DNA from: Bacteroidota bacterium
GTDB lineage: Bacteria; Bacteroidota; Bacteroidia; Chitinophagales; LD1
Assembly: GCA_947475165.1 (NCBI GenBank)
Contig: CANJLD010000009.1
Span: forward strand, 87,978 to 151,977
DNA: 64,000 bases
Direction: 5' to 3'
A model generated the notes under the pieces. The model was not told the origin of the DNA and searched no databases. It saw nothing but the letters and a program-made list of their open reading frames with translations. Below, piece by piece: positions 36,483 through 44,613 of this stretch (positions within the stretch are counted from its first letter, which is position 1; every line of letters starts with the position of its first letter). A program made the translations under genes and the position numbers.

Positions 36483-36580
36483 TGAATTTTTCTTCTTCAT
36501 CTTCCTCTCATTTAACCACTGATTTTTCAGCGCATCTTTCTGTATTAAAAGCAGGGGGGGGGGGGTACGTGCGCGCGTAG
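36483..36580 (+). CDS. Possible 32-residue leader peptide containing a G12 tract
   Basis: ATG at 36483 opens a frame of 32 codons: a Ser run (FSSSSSSH), then LTTDFSAHLSVLKAGGGGYV and RA before TAG. The four Gly codons are the G12 homopolymer at 36554-36565. A -7-like TACATTTA lies at 36443-36450. It runs straight into the 21-bp repeat array, so it could be a leader peptide of that locus or simply an open frame by chance. No homologue is known to me. Confidence 0.25.
36554..36565. repeat. Poly-G tract of 12 bases
   Basis: Twelve consecutive G in a ~42 percent G+C genome. Homopolymers of this length can slip in replication (phase variation) or be miscounted in sequencing. If it were 13 long, two further GC-starting units (36530 and 36551) would join the 21-bp array in register. 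Confidence 0.7.
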
Positions 36581-36843
36581 TATAACATCAAGCTCACAAT
36601 TACCCAATACTTGCTCTTCAAACTATTTTTCTTGCTTGCCTTTTAATTATACCTGCCCGCTGAGCCATCCGGAACGCCCGAAATATGGGTTGGCTTGCTC
36701 GCCCTCTATGCCGGAACGCTCTCCGGTTCAGTTTTTTTGCTCTCCGGCTGACCAAACCTGCTCTCCGGCTCAATATTCTTGCTCGAAGAATGAGTTTTCG
36801 AGCAAAAAAAATGAAAATACGAGCAGCAATTCACTTGTTTCTA
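36571..36843 (+). repeat. Array A: 13 semi-variable direct repeats of exactly 21 bp
   Basis: Thirteen successive 21-base units each begin with GC at 36571, 36592, 36613 and so on to 36823 with no slip. The consensus start is GCTCTCCGG, fullest in units at 36718, 36739 and 36760; the remaining ~12 bases vary and often end CTT or GAAC. The chance of 13 GC dinucleotides in such register is negligible. The array ends 39 bp before the ATG of the small-protein gene at 36883. It is not CRISPR-like: units are too short and contiguous, and no cas genes are present. Period 21 equals two helical turns and seven codons. Confidence 0.85.
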
Positions 36844-36882
36844 TTCAAAACCATTCATTTTTTAACCAAAACCCATATTACT

Positions 36883-37280
36883 ATGGCAAATAATCAATTC
36901 AGGGTGGTAATACCCAAAAACGCTGACGAGTTCATTACTTTATGTGATGACATTATTCAAAAAGAAGATTCGCTGGCGCCTTGGGCACTTTAAAGCCAGG
37001 CGAACTTCAAAAATTAAAAGATTTGCGAAACACTGCTTTTAAGGCAAATAAGGAAGCAAAAGACCTTGAAAAGCTGGCAGAAGAAAAAACTAAAACGCGC
37101 GATTTGAATTTAGGAAAAGCTGACGGGCAGGGAGTAGCTACTCCCGACACGGCTATGTTTTTTGTAACTAAACTGCGCGATATAGTATTGGCAGAAAATA
37201 AAACAAATCCTAAAGTTTTAGGCGAATGGGGCTTTGTGGTGGACAATAGTCCGAAAGCTAAGAAGAAACCAAAGGCATAG
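36883..37280 (+). pseudogene. Small helical protein of a Bacteroidota family, split by a frameshift
   Basis: ATG at 36883 (MANNQFRVVIPKNADEFITL) reads 37 residues to a TAA at 36991-36993. A frame one base back continues from about 36981 with GTLKPGELQKLKDLRNTAFK to the stop at 37280. Together they would make one ~136-residue protein resembling small helical proteins common in this phylum, which start (F/I)R(V/L)VIP(K/R)N and end LGEWGFVVDNSPKAKKK. One missing base near GCGCCTTGGG explains the break; no classic slippery heptamer is visible. It is either a recent pseudogene or a sequence error. The 21-bp array lies just upstream and a terminator follows. Confidence 0.65.
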
Positions 37281-37289
37281 GTAAATTAA

Positions 37290-37329
37290 AGCGAAGCCAT
37301 CTTTTATAAGATAGCTTCGCTGTTTTTTT
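37290..37329 (+). terminator. Rho-independent terminator after the frameshifted gene
   Basis: Stem AGCGAAGCCATCTT / AAGATAGCTTCGCT (one C:A mismatch), loop TTAT, followed by GTTTTTTT. The presence of a good terminator supports a formerly expressed gene upstream. Confidence 0.85.
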
Positions 37330-37387
37330 AAATAACCAGCGCAAGCCGAAAAGCTGAACAAAGAGTAGGCGAAAAAATTAACCAATT

Positions 37388-37666
37388 ATGATTTCAACCA
37401 AACAAGTAACCTTTGAACTTAAAACAAAAAAGAAAAAGGCTTTGAAAATTAAGTTATACCACACAATAGAAGAGGCATGCTTGCAGATTGGTGAATTTGA
37501 ATGGCATGATCTTGCCAGCGTTATTGGTTTTAATTCACCTAACAACCGAACCGAAGGCATTATTTGCTATACCTATAAAAGGGAAGATGGTGTAGTTTCT
37601 ATAAAAACTGCTAGCAAAACATATCGTTATGCTAATTGCAAAAACATAGAAGTAAAAGTTGTTTAG
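37388..37666 (+). CDS. Hypothetical protein, 92 aa
   Basis: ATG start MISTKQVTFELKTKKKKALK; about 92 residues, Lys-rich at the N-terminus, with alternating hydrophobic residues suggesting a small alpha/beta fold (IICYTYKREDGVVSIKTASK). No signal peptide. It is 45 bp upstream of the FISUMP gene on the same strand. I do not recognise a family; its AT-rich sequence and island position suggest accessory DNA. Confidence 0.5.
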   Translation: MISTKQVTFELKTKKKKALKIKLYHTIEEACLQIGEFEWHDLASVIGFNSPNNRTEGIICYTYKREDGVVSIKTASKTYRYANCKNIEVKVV

Positions 37667-37711
37667 GAAAGGATGCTTTTCCCAATTATAGATTAAAACC
37701 AAAAATAAATT

Positions 37712-38806
37712 ATGAAAAAAATTACACTGCTATTAAGTTTTATTGCCGCTCTTATTTCAGTTAGGGCACAAAATGATGTCATCGTTACTTATACAGAATC
37801 ATATTATGCATGCAAATGCGGAGTTACAACTCCTGTAACTGATGCTTTGACGATGGCAATACATGACAATCCTGTACCTAACTACATTCCAAGTATTACT
37901 GTAGATGGGAAAAAGCTAAGTGAGAAAGAAGTAAAAGATATAATAGACGATTTATTGACGGCTATGCTGATAAGAAAAAGTTTGGTTAATACACTTTCAG
38001 ATAACAGTAATAGCGCTTGCGACCATTGGCAAGATATGCAACACCATTGGCAATTAAAGGGAACCCAAAAAACGTTTAAAATAAAGGTAGCAGACATTAA
38101 AAAGCATGTAGAAGATAAGAATAAAGAAGTAAAAGATAAGGAAATCGAAAAACAAAAGGCATATGATATCGAAAAACAAAAACACAACAAAATACCGAAT
38201 GTTGATGAAACAGATATCTATAATAATGGTACTAGTGTAATTGAGTGGTTCCGTTATAATGATAGTGTTCAAAACAGATATACAAATAAGATCCCTTATG
38301 CGAGCATAAGCAAGGTTTGGATGACACAAAACCTCGATGTAGATCATTATCGGAATGGCGATAAAATACCTGAGATTAAGGATGCGGATAAATTTAGAGC
38401 CGCCACTACAGGTGCTTGGTGTTATTATGATAACAATCCAGAAAATGGGACCATCTGCGGTAAGTTGTATAATTGGTATGCAGTAAATGACCCGAGAGGA
38501 TTAGCACCTGAAGGCTGGCATATAGCAACTGGGTTGGAATGGACTCGTGTTATTGCTTTTTGCAATGGTGGAACTGCTCTGATAGGTACTGGTAGCGTTA
38601 GTGGTTTAGATTTAATATATTGTGGAAGCCGAGATTATTACGATAATTTTCGTAACGGCAGTAAAGGGTCTGCATGGTGGTTGCCAACTGATGCTTTATA
38701 TAGTGAATATGGGGATATTTTTTCCACATATTATGACAGCAAAGATATAACTTCATTTACCGAACGTAAACGCTCAGGGCATTATGTTCGTTGTCATAAA
38801 GATTAA
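37712..38806 (+). CDS. Secreted protein with FISUMP domain, 364 aa
   Basis: Signal peptide MKKITLLLSFIAALISVRAQ. Residues ~20-110 are unknown; ~110-155 is a highly charged Lys/Glu helix (KHVEDKNKEVKDKEIEKQK). The C-terminal ~165 residues match the Fibrobacter succinogenes major paralogous domain: VWMTQNLDVDHYRNGDKIPE, GAWCYYDNN, GKLYNWYAVNDPRGLAPEGW and the end GHYVRCHKD. FISUMP proteins are exported surface proteins of unknown role, often in families. No T9SS tail follows. A terminator lies 47 bp downstream. Confidence 0.82.
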   Translation: MKKITLLLSFIAALISVRAQNDVIVTYTESYYACKCGVTTPVTDALTMAIHDNPVPNYIPSITVDGKKLSEKEVKDIIDDLLTAMLIRKSLVNTLSDNSNSACDHWQDMQHHWQLKGTQKTFKIKVADIKKHVEDKNKEVKDKEIEKQKAYDIEKQKHNKIPNVDETDIYNNGTSVIEWFRYNDSVQNRYTNKIPYASISKVWMTQNLDVDHYRNGDKIPEIKDADKFRAATTGAWCYYDNNPENGTICGKLYNWYAVNDPRGLAPEGWHIATGLEWTRVIAFCNGGTALIGTGSVSGLDLIYCGSRDYYDNFRNGSKGSAWWLPTDALYSEYGDIFSTYYDSKDITSFTERKRSGHYVRCHKD

Positions 38807-38852
38807 AAGCCCCCCTTCTATTCTTTGCCAATATTAAGTAGTAACAAAAAGC

Positions 38853-38885
38853 AAAAGCGCGAAGAGAAAACCCTTCGCGCTTTTT
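38853..38885. terminator. Terminator between the FISUMP gene and the convergent PAP2-like gene
   Basis: Stem AAAAGCGCGAAG / CTTCGCGCTTTT with an 8-base loop and T tract on the right; the A run on the left may let it serve the minus strand as well. Confidence 0.85.
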
Positions 38886-38888
38886 ATT

Positions 38889-39524
38889 TTATAAAAATTG
38901 CGGTATAATAGTAAACGCCACAAACTGACCGGTGAAGCCAACAATGTAACCGGTAAAGATTTCGCGTGGACTATGTGCTTTTAAAATTAAGCGCGATGCA
39001 CCAATAATTCCCGCTACCAATATCAAGGCGACAAAAACAAAGCGCAGGTCATACGTGGAGATACGTATAAGCGGCAACATGATGCCGAGTAAATTTCCTG
39101 CACCGAGAGTATGCAGACTTATCTTCATAAAAATATTAATGCACAAGGCCATGAAAATGGTAAAGCACGAGCCGAGCATCATGTAGAAAATGAGTTTATC
39201 GGTAGGTATTTTCATATTCACGTTGCTCTTAAACATCCAGGCAGTCCATAAATAAAAAGTAGCGGTGGCAATAAGCGGCACTATGCGCTCTTTGGTGGTT
39301 TCAAGATTGAGCGAATCAATCATCTCCAGCCGTTTCATCATAAGCAACCACACAGCCGGAAAAAGAAAGGTGAGCGCAAAAATAATGATGAGCCAAACGA
39401 TGTGCAGCTTTTCACCAAAAGGTCCAAAACGGTTAGGATTGGCAGCTAAAAGCAGCAACAATCCATAAGTAGGAAAAAGAAGCGGATGAAATAGGTAAGA
39501 AACAATGCGTGCTAAAACCTTCAT
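38889..39524 (-). CDS. PAP2-like integral membrane protein, 211 aa
   Basis: Six or so hydrophobic segments. Two blocks resemble PAP2 phosphatase motifs: KISLHTLGAG (SxxxH-like) and ASRLILKAHSPREIFTGY (SR-x5-H-x3-(D/E) pattern). The first PAP2 motif (KxxxxxxRP) is not obvious, though KERIVP could be a degenerate form. It may be a lipid phosphate phosphatase or an inactive relative. I chose ATG 39524 (MKVLARIVSYLFHPLLFPTY); the longer frame from 39599 overlaps yidD's end. It follows yidD closely. Confidence 0.65.
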   Translation of the reverse strand: MKVLARIVSYLFHPLLFPTYGLLLLLAANPNRFGPFGEKLHIVWLIIIFALTFLFPAVWLLMMKRLEMIDSLNLETTKERIVPLIATATFYLWTAWMFKSNVNMKIPTDKLIFYMMLGSCFTIFMALCINIFMKISLHTLGAGNLLGIMLPLIRISTYDLRFVFVALILVAGIIGASRLILKAHSPREIFTGYIVGFTGQFVAFTIIPQFL

Positions 39525-39565
39525 AAGGCGCGAATGTAAATTGATTTGCGAGGAATGAAATCCTA

Positions 39566-39790
39566 TCAGGGCACCGGGTCGTAACCATGCCCGCCCCAAG
39601 GGTGGCAGCGCGAAATTCTTTTCAGTGCCAGCCAGCCTCCCTTAAACGGTCCGTGCTTTTGTATCGCCTGAATCCCATAATCGGAGCAGGTGGGCAGGTA
39701 GCGGCAGCTTGGCGGAAGAATAGGCGAAATCAAAGTTTTGTAAGCCTTGATGAGAAAAAGGAAAATGAAAGAGAAGATTTTTGAAATCAT
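39566..39790 (-). CDS. yidD: Membrane protein insertion efficiency factor YidD, 74 aa
   Basis: Small membrane-associated protein aiding YidC-dependent insertion. Signature [22 protein letters not shown] and [17 protein letters not shown] with the conserved Cys residues; length 74 is standard. It lies in the conserved order rpmH-rnpA-yidD, all on the minus strand, separated from rnpA by a palindromic repeat. Confidence 0.95.
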   Translation of the reverse strand: MISKIFSFIFLFLIKAYKTLISPILPPSCRYLPTCSDYGIQAIQKHGPFKGGWLALKRISRCHPWGGHGYDPVP

Positions 39791-39802
39791 GTTTATTAAT
39801 TC

Positions 39803-39864
39803 AAGCCACGAATTGCACGAATTACACGAAGTTTTATTGGTATTAATTCGTGCAATTCGTGGCT
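39803..39864. repeat. 22-bp inverted repeat made of CACGAATT words between yidD and rnpA
   Basis: Left arm AAGCCACGAATTGCACGAAT(TA) at 39803-39824, exact complement TAATTCGTGCAATTCGTGGC(TT) at 39843-39864, loop of 18 bases that holds another CACGAA. CCACGAATT-type repeats are widespread in Bacteroidota intergenic DNA by general knowledge. The right arm reaches the last codons of rnpA. No T tract; it may be a dispersed palindrome. Confidence 0.75.
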
Positions 39865-40253
39865 TAGGTTTTAAAAATCTTCTTCAAACAATGCAAAATC
39901 GCCTTTGTCACCGCCTCATGTTTCGGCAATTCCTTTCCTTTATATACAAACATAATCGCCATCTGCTCTTTGCGCTCGGCTAAGTTTTCGTAAAACGGAG
40001 TTTTATTCAAACGATATGCTTCACGCATTAGTCGCTTAACACGGTTGCGGTCTACGGCATGTTTGAAGTGTCTCTTGGGAACCGAGAAGCCTGCCTGTGC
40101 GGGATAGAAAGTGCTGCGCTGTTTTACCAAATAAACGAGGGTAAACCCGTTTGTTGAAACTGATTTACCCTCTTTAAAAAGCTGGTCTATTATTTTTTTG
40201 CTTTTAAGCTTCTCGTCTTTGCCAAAGGTGTTCTTCCCTTTCAGGAGGTTCAC
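39864..40253 (-). CDS. rnpA: Ribonuclease P protein component, 129 aa
   Basis: Protein subunit of RNase P, which matures the 5' ends of tRNAs with the catalytic RNA. The RNR motif is clear ([14 protein letters not shown]), after the beta-sheet [16 protein letters not shown]. The frame is open back to an ATG at 40367, but residues from there lie on top of rpmH in another frame and look like noise. I chose the GTG at 40253 ([20 protein letters not shown]), which gives a normal length. An extended start inside rpmH, as known in Thermus, cannot be excluded. Confidence 0.88.
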   Translation of the reverse strand: MNLLKGKNTFGKDEKLKSKKIIDQLFKEGKSVSTNGFTLVYLVKQRSTFYPAQAGFSVPKRHFKHAVDRNRVKRLMREAYRLNKTPFYENLAERKEQMAIMFVYKGKELPKHEAVTKAILHCLKKIFKT

Positions 40254-40287
40254 GTCAAATTCGGCAAACGGCTTAGCAGCAGGAGGA

Positions 40288-40443
40288 CTACTTAAGTCTT
40301 CTCTCGTCCGAAGTGGTGAGTTTTTTTCTGCCTCTTGATCTTCTTCTTGCAATAACTTTTCTTCCATTTTTAGTACTCATTCTTTCTCTAAAGCCGTGCT
40401 TGTTCGCTCTTTTTCTGCGGCTTGGCTGAAATGTCCGTTTCAT
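40288..40443 (-). CDS. rpmH: 50S ribosomal protein L34, 51 aa
   Basis: Translating the minus strand from the ATG at 40441-40443 gives [20 protein letters not shown] followed by [20 protein letters not shown] and [11 protein letters not shown], then TAG. This is an unmistakable L34 protein of 51 residues, in its usual place just before rnpA. It is short enough to be missed by length filters, and a different frame across it (the 5' extension of rnpA) masks it further. Confidence 0.97.
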   Translation of the reverse strand: MKRTFQPSRRKRANKHGFRERMSTKNGRKVIARRRSRGRKKLTTSDERRLK

Positions 40444-40551
40444 ATCTTCTGTTGTTTAAAATTATCCCTTTTCGATAAAAGGACGGCAAAAATAAAAACT
40501 CTTTCAACTTATCAAAGCCTAAGAGGTAATCCGGATTGTCTGATTTCCCGA

Positions 40552-42141
40552 TTAGCTGTTCATCGCCACCAAAAATTCCTCGTTGGTTTTGGTTCCCTTC
40601 ATCTGTTGGGTAAGGAAGTTCATCGCCTCCTGCGAGCTCATATCGGCAATGTGGTTTCTCAAAATCCACATGCGCTGTAATACATCTTTGTCCAGCAATA
40701 AATCATCGCGTCTGGTAGAAGATGAGACAATATCAATGGCCGGATAGATGCGCTTGTTCGACAGCTTGCGGTCGAGTTGTAACTCCATGTTACCGGTTCC
40801 CTTGAATTCTTCAAAAATTACCTCATCCATTCTTGAGCCGGTATCAATCAAAGCGGTAGCGAGAATAGTTAATGAACCTCCGTTCTCGATTTTACGTGCA
40901 GCACCAAAAAACTGCTTCGGCTTTTGCATGGCATTTGCTTCCACACCACCCGATAAAACTTTACCTGATGAAGGAGAAACCGTGTTATACGCACGCGCCA
41001 AACGCGTAATCGAATCCAAAAGAATCACCACATCGTGTCCGCACTCTACTAAGCGCTTTGCTTTTTGCAATACAATGCTCGCAACCTTCACGTGCTTGTC
41101 TGCAGGCTCATCGAAGGTAGAAGCTATTACCTCTCCGTTTACGTTGCGCTCCATATCGGTAACTTCTTCGGGGCGTTCGTCTATCAGCAACACAAGCAAA
41201 TATACTTCCGGATGGTTCTTAGCAATGGCATTCGCAATATCTTTAAGGATGGTGGTCTTACCGGTTTTCGGCTGGCTCACAATCATTCCTCTTTGTCCTT
41301 TACCTACCGGTGTAAACAAATCAATGATTCTGGTTGAAAGGTCAGTTGCTTTGGTAAACAGGTTCAGTTTTTCGCTTGGGAAAAGCGGAGTTAAGTAATC
41401 GAACGACACACGGTCGCGCACTTCTTCCGGTAACCTCCCGTTGAGGGTATCTACTTTCAAGAGCGCAAAATATTTTTCACCTGTCTTTGGTGGACGGATG
41501 TATCCGTGAACCGTATCACCGGTTTTTAAGCCGAACAGTTTTATCTGCGAAGGCGAAACATAAATATCATCGGGCGAAGAGAGGTAGGCGTAGTCTGATG
41601 AGCGCAAAAATCCGTAGCCGTCAGGCATCATTTCCAACACACCCGAACCTTCAATGGTAGCATCATTCTCTACACTAAAAATATTCGGATTGGCAGGCAC
41701 AAAACGCTTCTGCTGATTATTTTCCTCTTGCGGTTTTTCTTCGCTGGTTTGGTTCACCTGGCTTACCTCTGAATTACCATCGGCTTCTTTAACCGGTTGT
41801 TCCTGCTTTACCTTGTTTTCAGATTCGGTATCCTGCACGTTGTTGAATCTGCCACCTGCTACCTGGGTTTCTTCCTGGTCTGCGGGCGTTATCAGCAGGT
41901 CATCTTTCTCTTCAATCTTGTCCTTCAGCTCCGGGTCAATGGGTTTGCGGGTTCTTGGTTTTTTCTTTTGGTCCATAGGTTTATCAGTTTTTGCGGGCTC
42001 AGGTTGTAGCGCCTGTGCATCCAGTATTTTTAGAATAAGTTCTTGTTTTTCGAGTTTGTCGGTGCTTTTAAGTTTGAGAGTATCTGCCACATCGCGGAGC
42101 TCGGGCAGCAGCATATCGTTTAGCTGAAGAATATCGTACAT
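40552..42141 (-). CDS. rho: Transcription termination factor Rho with large acidic N-terminal insertion, 529 aa
   Basis: Hexameric RNA-dependent ATPase that ends transcripts. N-terminal helical domain ([20 protein letters not shown]), then an ~100-residue Lys/Glu/Gln-rich linker (about 50-155) typical of Bacteroidota and Actinobacteria, the RNA-binding cold-shock-like domain ([20 protein letters not shown]), and the ATPase with Walker [10 protein letters not shown], Walker [15 protein letters not shown] and RRDDLLLD near the R loop. ATG start. It is preceded by a 457-bp gap that may hold a long leader. Confidence 0.96.
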   Translation of the reverse strand: MYDILQLNDMLLPELRDVADTLKLKSTDKLEKQELILKILDAQALQPEPAKTDKPMDQKKKPRTRKPIDPELKDKIEEKDDLLITPADQEETQVAGGRFNNVQDTESENKVKQEQPVKEADGNSEVSQVNQTSEEKPQEENNQQKRFVPANPNIFSVENDATIEGSGVLEMMPDGYGFLRSSDYAYLSSPDDIYVSPSQIKLFGLKTGDTVHGYIRPPKTGEKYFALLKVDTLNGRLPEEVRDRVSFDYLTPLFPSEKLNLFTKATDLSTRIIDLFTPVGKGQRGMIVSQPKTGKTTILKDIANAIAKNHPEVYLLVLLIDERPEEVTDMERNVNGEVIASTFDEPADKHVKVASIVLQKAKRLVECGHDVVILLDSITRLARAYNTVSPSSGKVLSGGVEANAMQKPKQFFGAARKIENGGSLTILATALIDTGSRMDEVIFEEFKGTGNMELQLDRKLSNKRIYPAIDIVSSSTRRDDLLLDKDVLQRMWILRNHIADMSSQEAMNFLTQQMKGTKTNEEFLVAMNS

Positions 42142-42598
42142 ACGTGTGTATTGTGTTGAAGCTTGGTTTTAGGTAAGTTTATTGATAGCGTAAAAATCAT
42201 TCGGACGGATAACAACACGTTACGTGTTTCGGGAAACCATTTTAACTTTTCGGAACTTTTAGAACAGTAAACTTTAGTTGGAAGAACTAAACGCTGTGCG
42301 AGTTACTATTGGATAACACTGCAATGTTAGGCAAAGTTTCTGAATTGCCAAATTTGAGGGGGGGAGCTCGGATGTTTCTTTTTCAAAGCATGCAGTTAGG
42401 CTTTCCCCCAATTTTTTTGTCATTTGGTCATTGCGAAACAACCCCGATAATGATAAGACAGATACCGGAGTAATTGCAAAGTATTATAGAAACAAGGCGA
42501 ACTCTTGTTTACAAAAACATACGTCCACAAAAAGCTGGTTGAGTAGTTACCTGCGGGGCTTTCCTTGCTTGTCTACTTTCGTGGCAAATAAATATAGT
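42142..42598. other. 457-bp divergent intergenic region between rho and the OmpA lipoprotein gene
   Basis: No gene is supported. It should hold both promoters and perhaps a long rho leader. A G7 run (42358-42364) and a C5 run (42413-42417) could pair across ~50 bases. I see no recognised riboswitch or repeat array. Confidence 0.4.
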
Positions 42599-43576
42599 AT
42601 GAAGAAGAATCTTGTTTTAATGTTTACAGCGGTTGCCGTGCTTTCGCTTTCAAGTTGTTTGGTTAGTAAAAAGAAATTTGATGAGCAGGTAGCCTTGGCA
42701 GATAAATACAAAGCCGAAAAAAATGATTGCAACGATAAACTGAACGCTGCTAACGCCACCATTGACGATTTGAATAAGCAGATTGCCAACCTAGGTGCTG
42801 AAATTCAGAAGTGGAAAGATTTGAATGCTTCGCTGGAGGATAAGAACAAAAGACTAAACGAATTGAAGAACGCCAGCGATGCTATTTGCCAGAAGGTAAA
42901 AGAGCAGTTAGACCAAATTACTAATTCATCGGCTGCTGAAAAAGATAAGCTGATGCGCCAGTTGGCAGAAAAAGAAAAAGAGCTAATGGCAAAAGCGGCA
43001 GAGTTAGATAAACTGGGAAGAGAATTAAATGACCGCGATGCGAAACTGCGTGAAATGGAAGCCTTGATTGCGCGTAAAGATTCAGCAGTGCAGGCTTTGA
43101 AAAACAAAATGCTTGAAGCGCTAAAAGGGTTCAACTCAGGAGATTTAACGGTGTATGAAAAGGACGGTAAAATTTATGTAGCCCTTAGCGATAAACTTCT
43201 TTTCACCACTGGCAGCTATGCTGTAGAGCCGCGCGGAAAAGAAGCATTGAAAAAAATTGCAGAAGTACTGAATAAGCAGACTGACATTTCCATTATGGTA
43301 GAAGGTCATACCGATAACAAGCCGTATATTTCTTCTACCACCGGACCGGTAAACAGTAATTGGGATTTGAGTGTAATGCGTGCTAGCAGCGTTACTAAAC
43401 TCTTGGTAGATGAAAACAAAGTTGCCGCCAAGCGAGTTACACCGGCAGGACGGGGAGAATATTTTCCAATAGAAAGCAATGACACTCCCGAAGGGCGCAG
43501 CAAAAACCGCAGAATTGATATTGTGTTGGAACCCGATATGAAAGGCATAATGAATATTCTGAACGGAACGAATTAA
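42599..43576 (+). CDS. OmpA-family lipoprotein with coiled coil, 325 aa
   Basis: Type II signal peptide MKKNLVLMFTAVAVLSLSSC (lipobox LSSC). Residues ~25-185 are a long charged coiled coil (ANATIDDLNKQIANLGAEIQ). The C-terminal ~120 residues are an OmpA peptidoglycan-binding domain: IMVEGHTDNKPY, VTPAGRGEYFPIESNDTPEG and KNRRIDIVL. It tethers the outer membrane to the wall. I chose ATG 42599; the open frame to 42431 adds an implausible 56-residue N-terminus. A hairpin terminator follows. Confidence 0.9.
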   Translation: MKKNLVLMFTAVAVLSLSSCLVSKKKFDEQVALADKYKAEKNDCNDKLNAANATIDDLNKQIANLGAEIQKWKDLNASLEDKNKRLNELKNASDAICQKVKEQLDQITNSSAAEKDKLMRQLAEKEKELMAKAAELDKLGRELNDRDAKLREMEALIARKDSAVQALKNKMLEALKGFNSGDLTVYEKDGKIYVALSDKLLFTTGSYAVEPRGKEALKKIAEVLNKQTDISIMVEGHTDNKPYISSTTGPVNSNWDLSVMRASSVTKLLVDENKVAAKRVTPAGRGEYFPIESNDTPEGRSKNRRIDIVLEPDMKGIMNILNGTN

Positions 43577-43578
43577 GT

Positions 43579-43635
43579 ATTGATGGCATGACTTACTTAG
43601 CTCCTGCTGGGCTTAGTTATGCCATCAATGTTTTT
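43579..43635 (+). terminator. Hairpin terminator between the OmpA lipoprotein and tatC
   Basis: ATTGATGGCATGAC at 43579-43592 pairs with GTTATGCCATCAAT at 43616-43629 (one mismatch), followed by a T5 run. It contains the longest possible tatC ATG (43619), arguing for a later tatC start. Confidence 0.6.
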
Positions 43636-43636
43636 C

Positions 43637-43644
43637 TACATTCG
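43637..43644 (+). promoter_or_regulatory. Possible tatC -7 box with near-leaderless start
   Basis: TACATTCG lies only 4 bases before the ATG at 43649, so a transcript from it would start at or very near the start codon. No clear TTTG is found upstream, so this is tentative. Confidence 0.3.
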
Positions 43645-43648
43645 CGCC

Positions 43649-44494
43649 ATGTTGCGCAAAAAGATTGCTGATAATCCTGAAGCCGAAATGGGTTTCTTCG
43701 ACCATGTGGAAGCCCTGCGCTGGCATTTGCTTCGCTCGGTGGTTGCGGTTGTTATCTGCGCATCGCTTGTAGGCATTTACTACGATGTGGTTTTCGACAA
43801 AATTATTCTGGGCATTACCTCTAAAGATTTTCCCACCTATAAATTAATGTGTTCCGTTGGCGAAAAACTGCACATCAGCGGCATTTGTATTGATAAAGAC
43901 ATTCCGATTGAGTTGCAGAATATTTCCATGTTCGGGCAAATTACCTTGCTGTTCCAGTATTCGCTCATTATTGGGTTTGTTCTGGCGTTTCCATATATCA
44001 TTTTTGAGTTGTGGCGGTTTGTAGCCCCTGCACTTAACGAGACCCAACAGAAAAAAACCTCGCAAATTATTCTTGCCTGTTCATTTTTCTTTTTTGTGGG
44101 AGTATTGTTTTGCTACTTCATTATTATTCCGTTCTCTGTCAACTTTGCGGTTGGTTTTTCTATCAGCAGCAAAATCAAAAACAATTTTACCATTGAAAAC
44201 TACATTGACTTTTTTACCGTGATGCTGCTTGCCTTAGGTACTGTTTTCGAATTGCCAATGGTGGTTTATTTTCTTTCGCGGTTGGGTATACTTGGCGCAA
44301 AGACAATGCGTGGTGTAAGACGCTATGCAGTGGTGGTTATTTTAATCGTAGCTGGAATACTTACCCCATCGCCCGATATTTTTACACAATGTTTGGTAGC
44401 CGTGCCTATTTACTTTTTGTACGAGTTGAGTATTTTTATAGCAGCGCGAAACGATAAGCGTAGAGAAAGAGAAGAAATTATTTCTGCCCAATAA
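43649..44494 (+). CDS. tatC: Sec-independent protein translocase TatC, 281 aa
   Basis: Six-helix inner-membrane receptor for twin-arginine signal peptides. N-terminal EMGFFDHVEALRWHLLRS, a Bacteroidota-type long first periplasmic loop (KLMCSVGEKLHISGIC), FVLAFPYIIFELWRFVAPAL with the conserved Glu-region, and the LTPSPDIFTQCLVAVPIYFLYE end block. I chose ATG 43649 (MLRKKIADNPEAEM); the ATG at 43619 lies within the preceding terminator. No tatA is adjacent in the window. Confidence 0.94.
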   Translation: MLRKKIADNPEAEMGFFDHVEALRWHLLRSVVAVVICASLVGIYYDVVFDKIILGITSKDFPTYKLMCSVGEKLHISGICIDKDIPIELQNISMFGQITLLFQYSLIIGFVLAFPYIIFELWRFVAPALNETQQKKTSQIILACSFFFFVGVLFCYFIIIPFSVNFAVGFSISSKIKNNFTIENYIDFFTVMLLALGTVFELPMVVYFLSRLGILGAKTMRGVRRYAVVVILIVAGILTPSPDIFTQCLVAVPIYFLYELSIFIAARNDKRREREEIISAQ

Positions 44495-44613
44495 TGCTTT
44501 TCTTTATCGTATCAACTTAAGAGAACCGTAAGCTATATGATTTGCTGCTAAATGCCGACCTATTAAAAACCTACGCAAGCAATAACTTTACAATAAATAA
44601 AATTGATGAAACT

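Noticed and set aside
36636..36893. An 85-codon Cys/Ser-rich frame and a second frame from 36685 running through array A
   Set aside because: Both are open because the repeat length is a multiple of three; only the part from the ATG at 36883 resembles a known protein.
40388..40669. Minus-strand 93-codon frame across the end of rho and rpmH
   Set aside because: It is out of frame with both rho and rpmH, which are certain.
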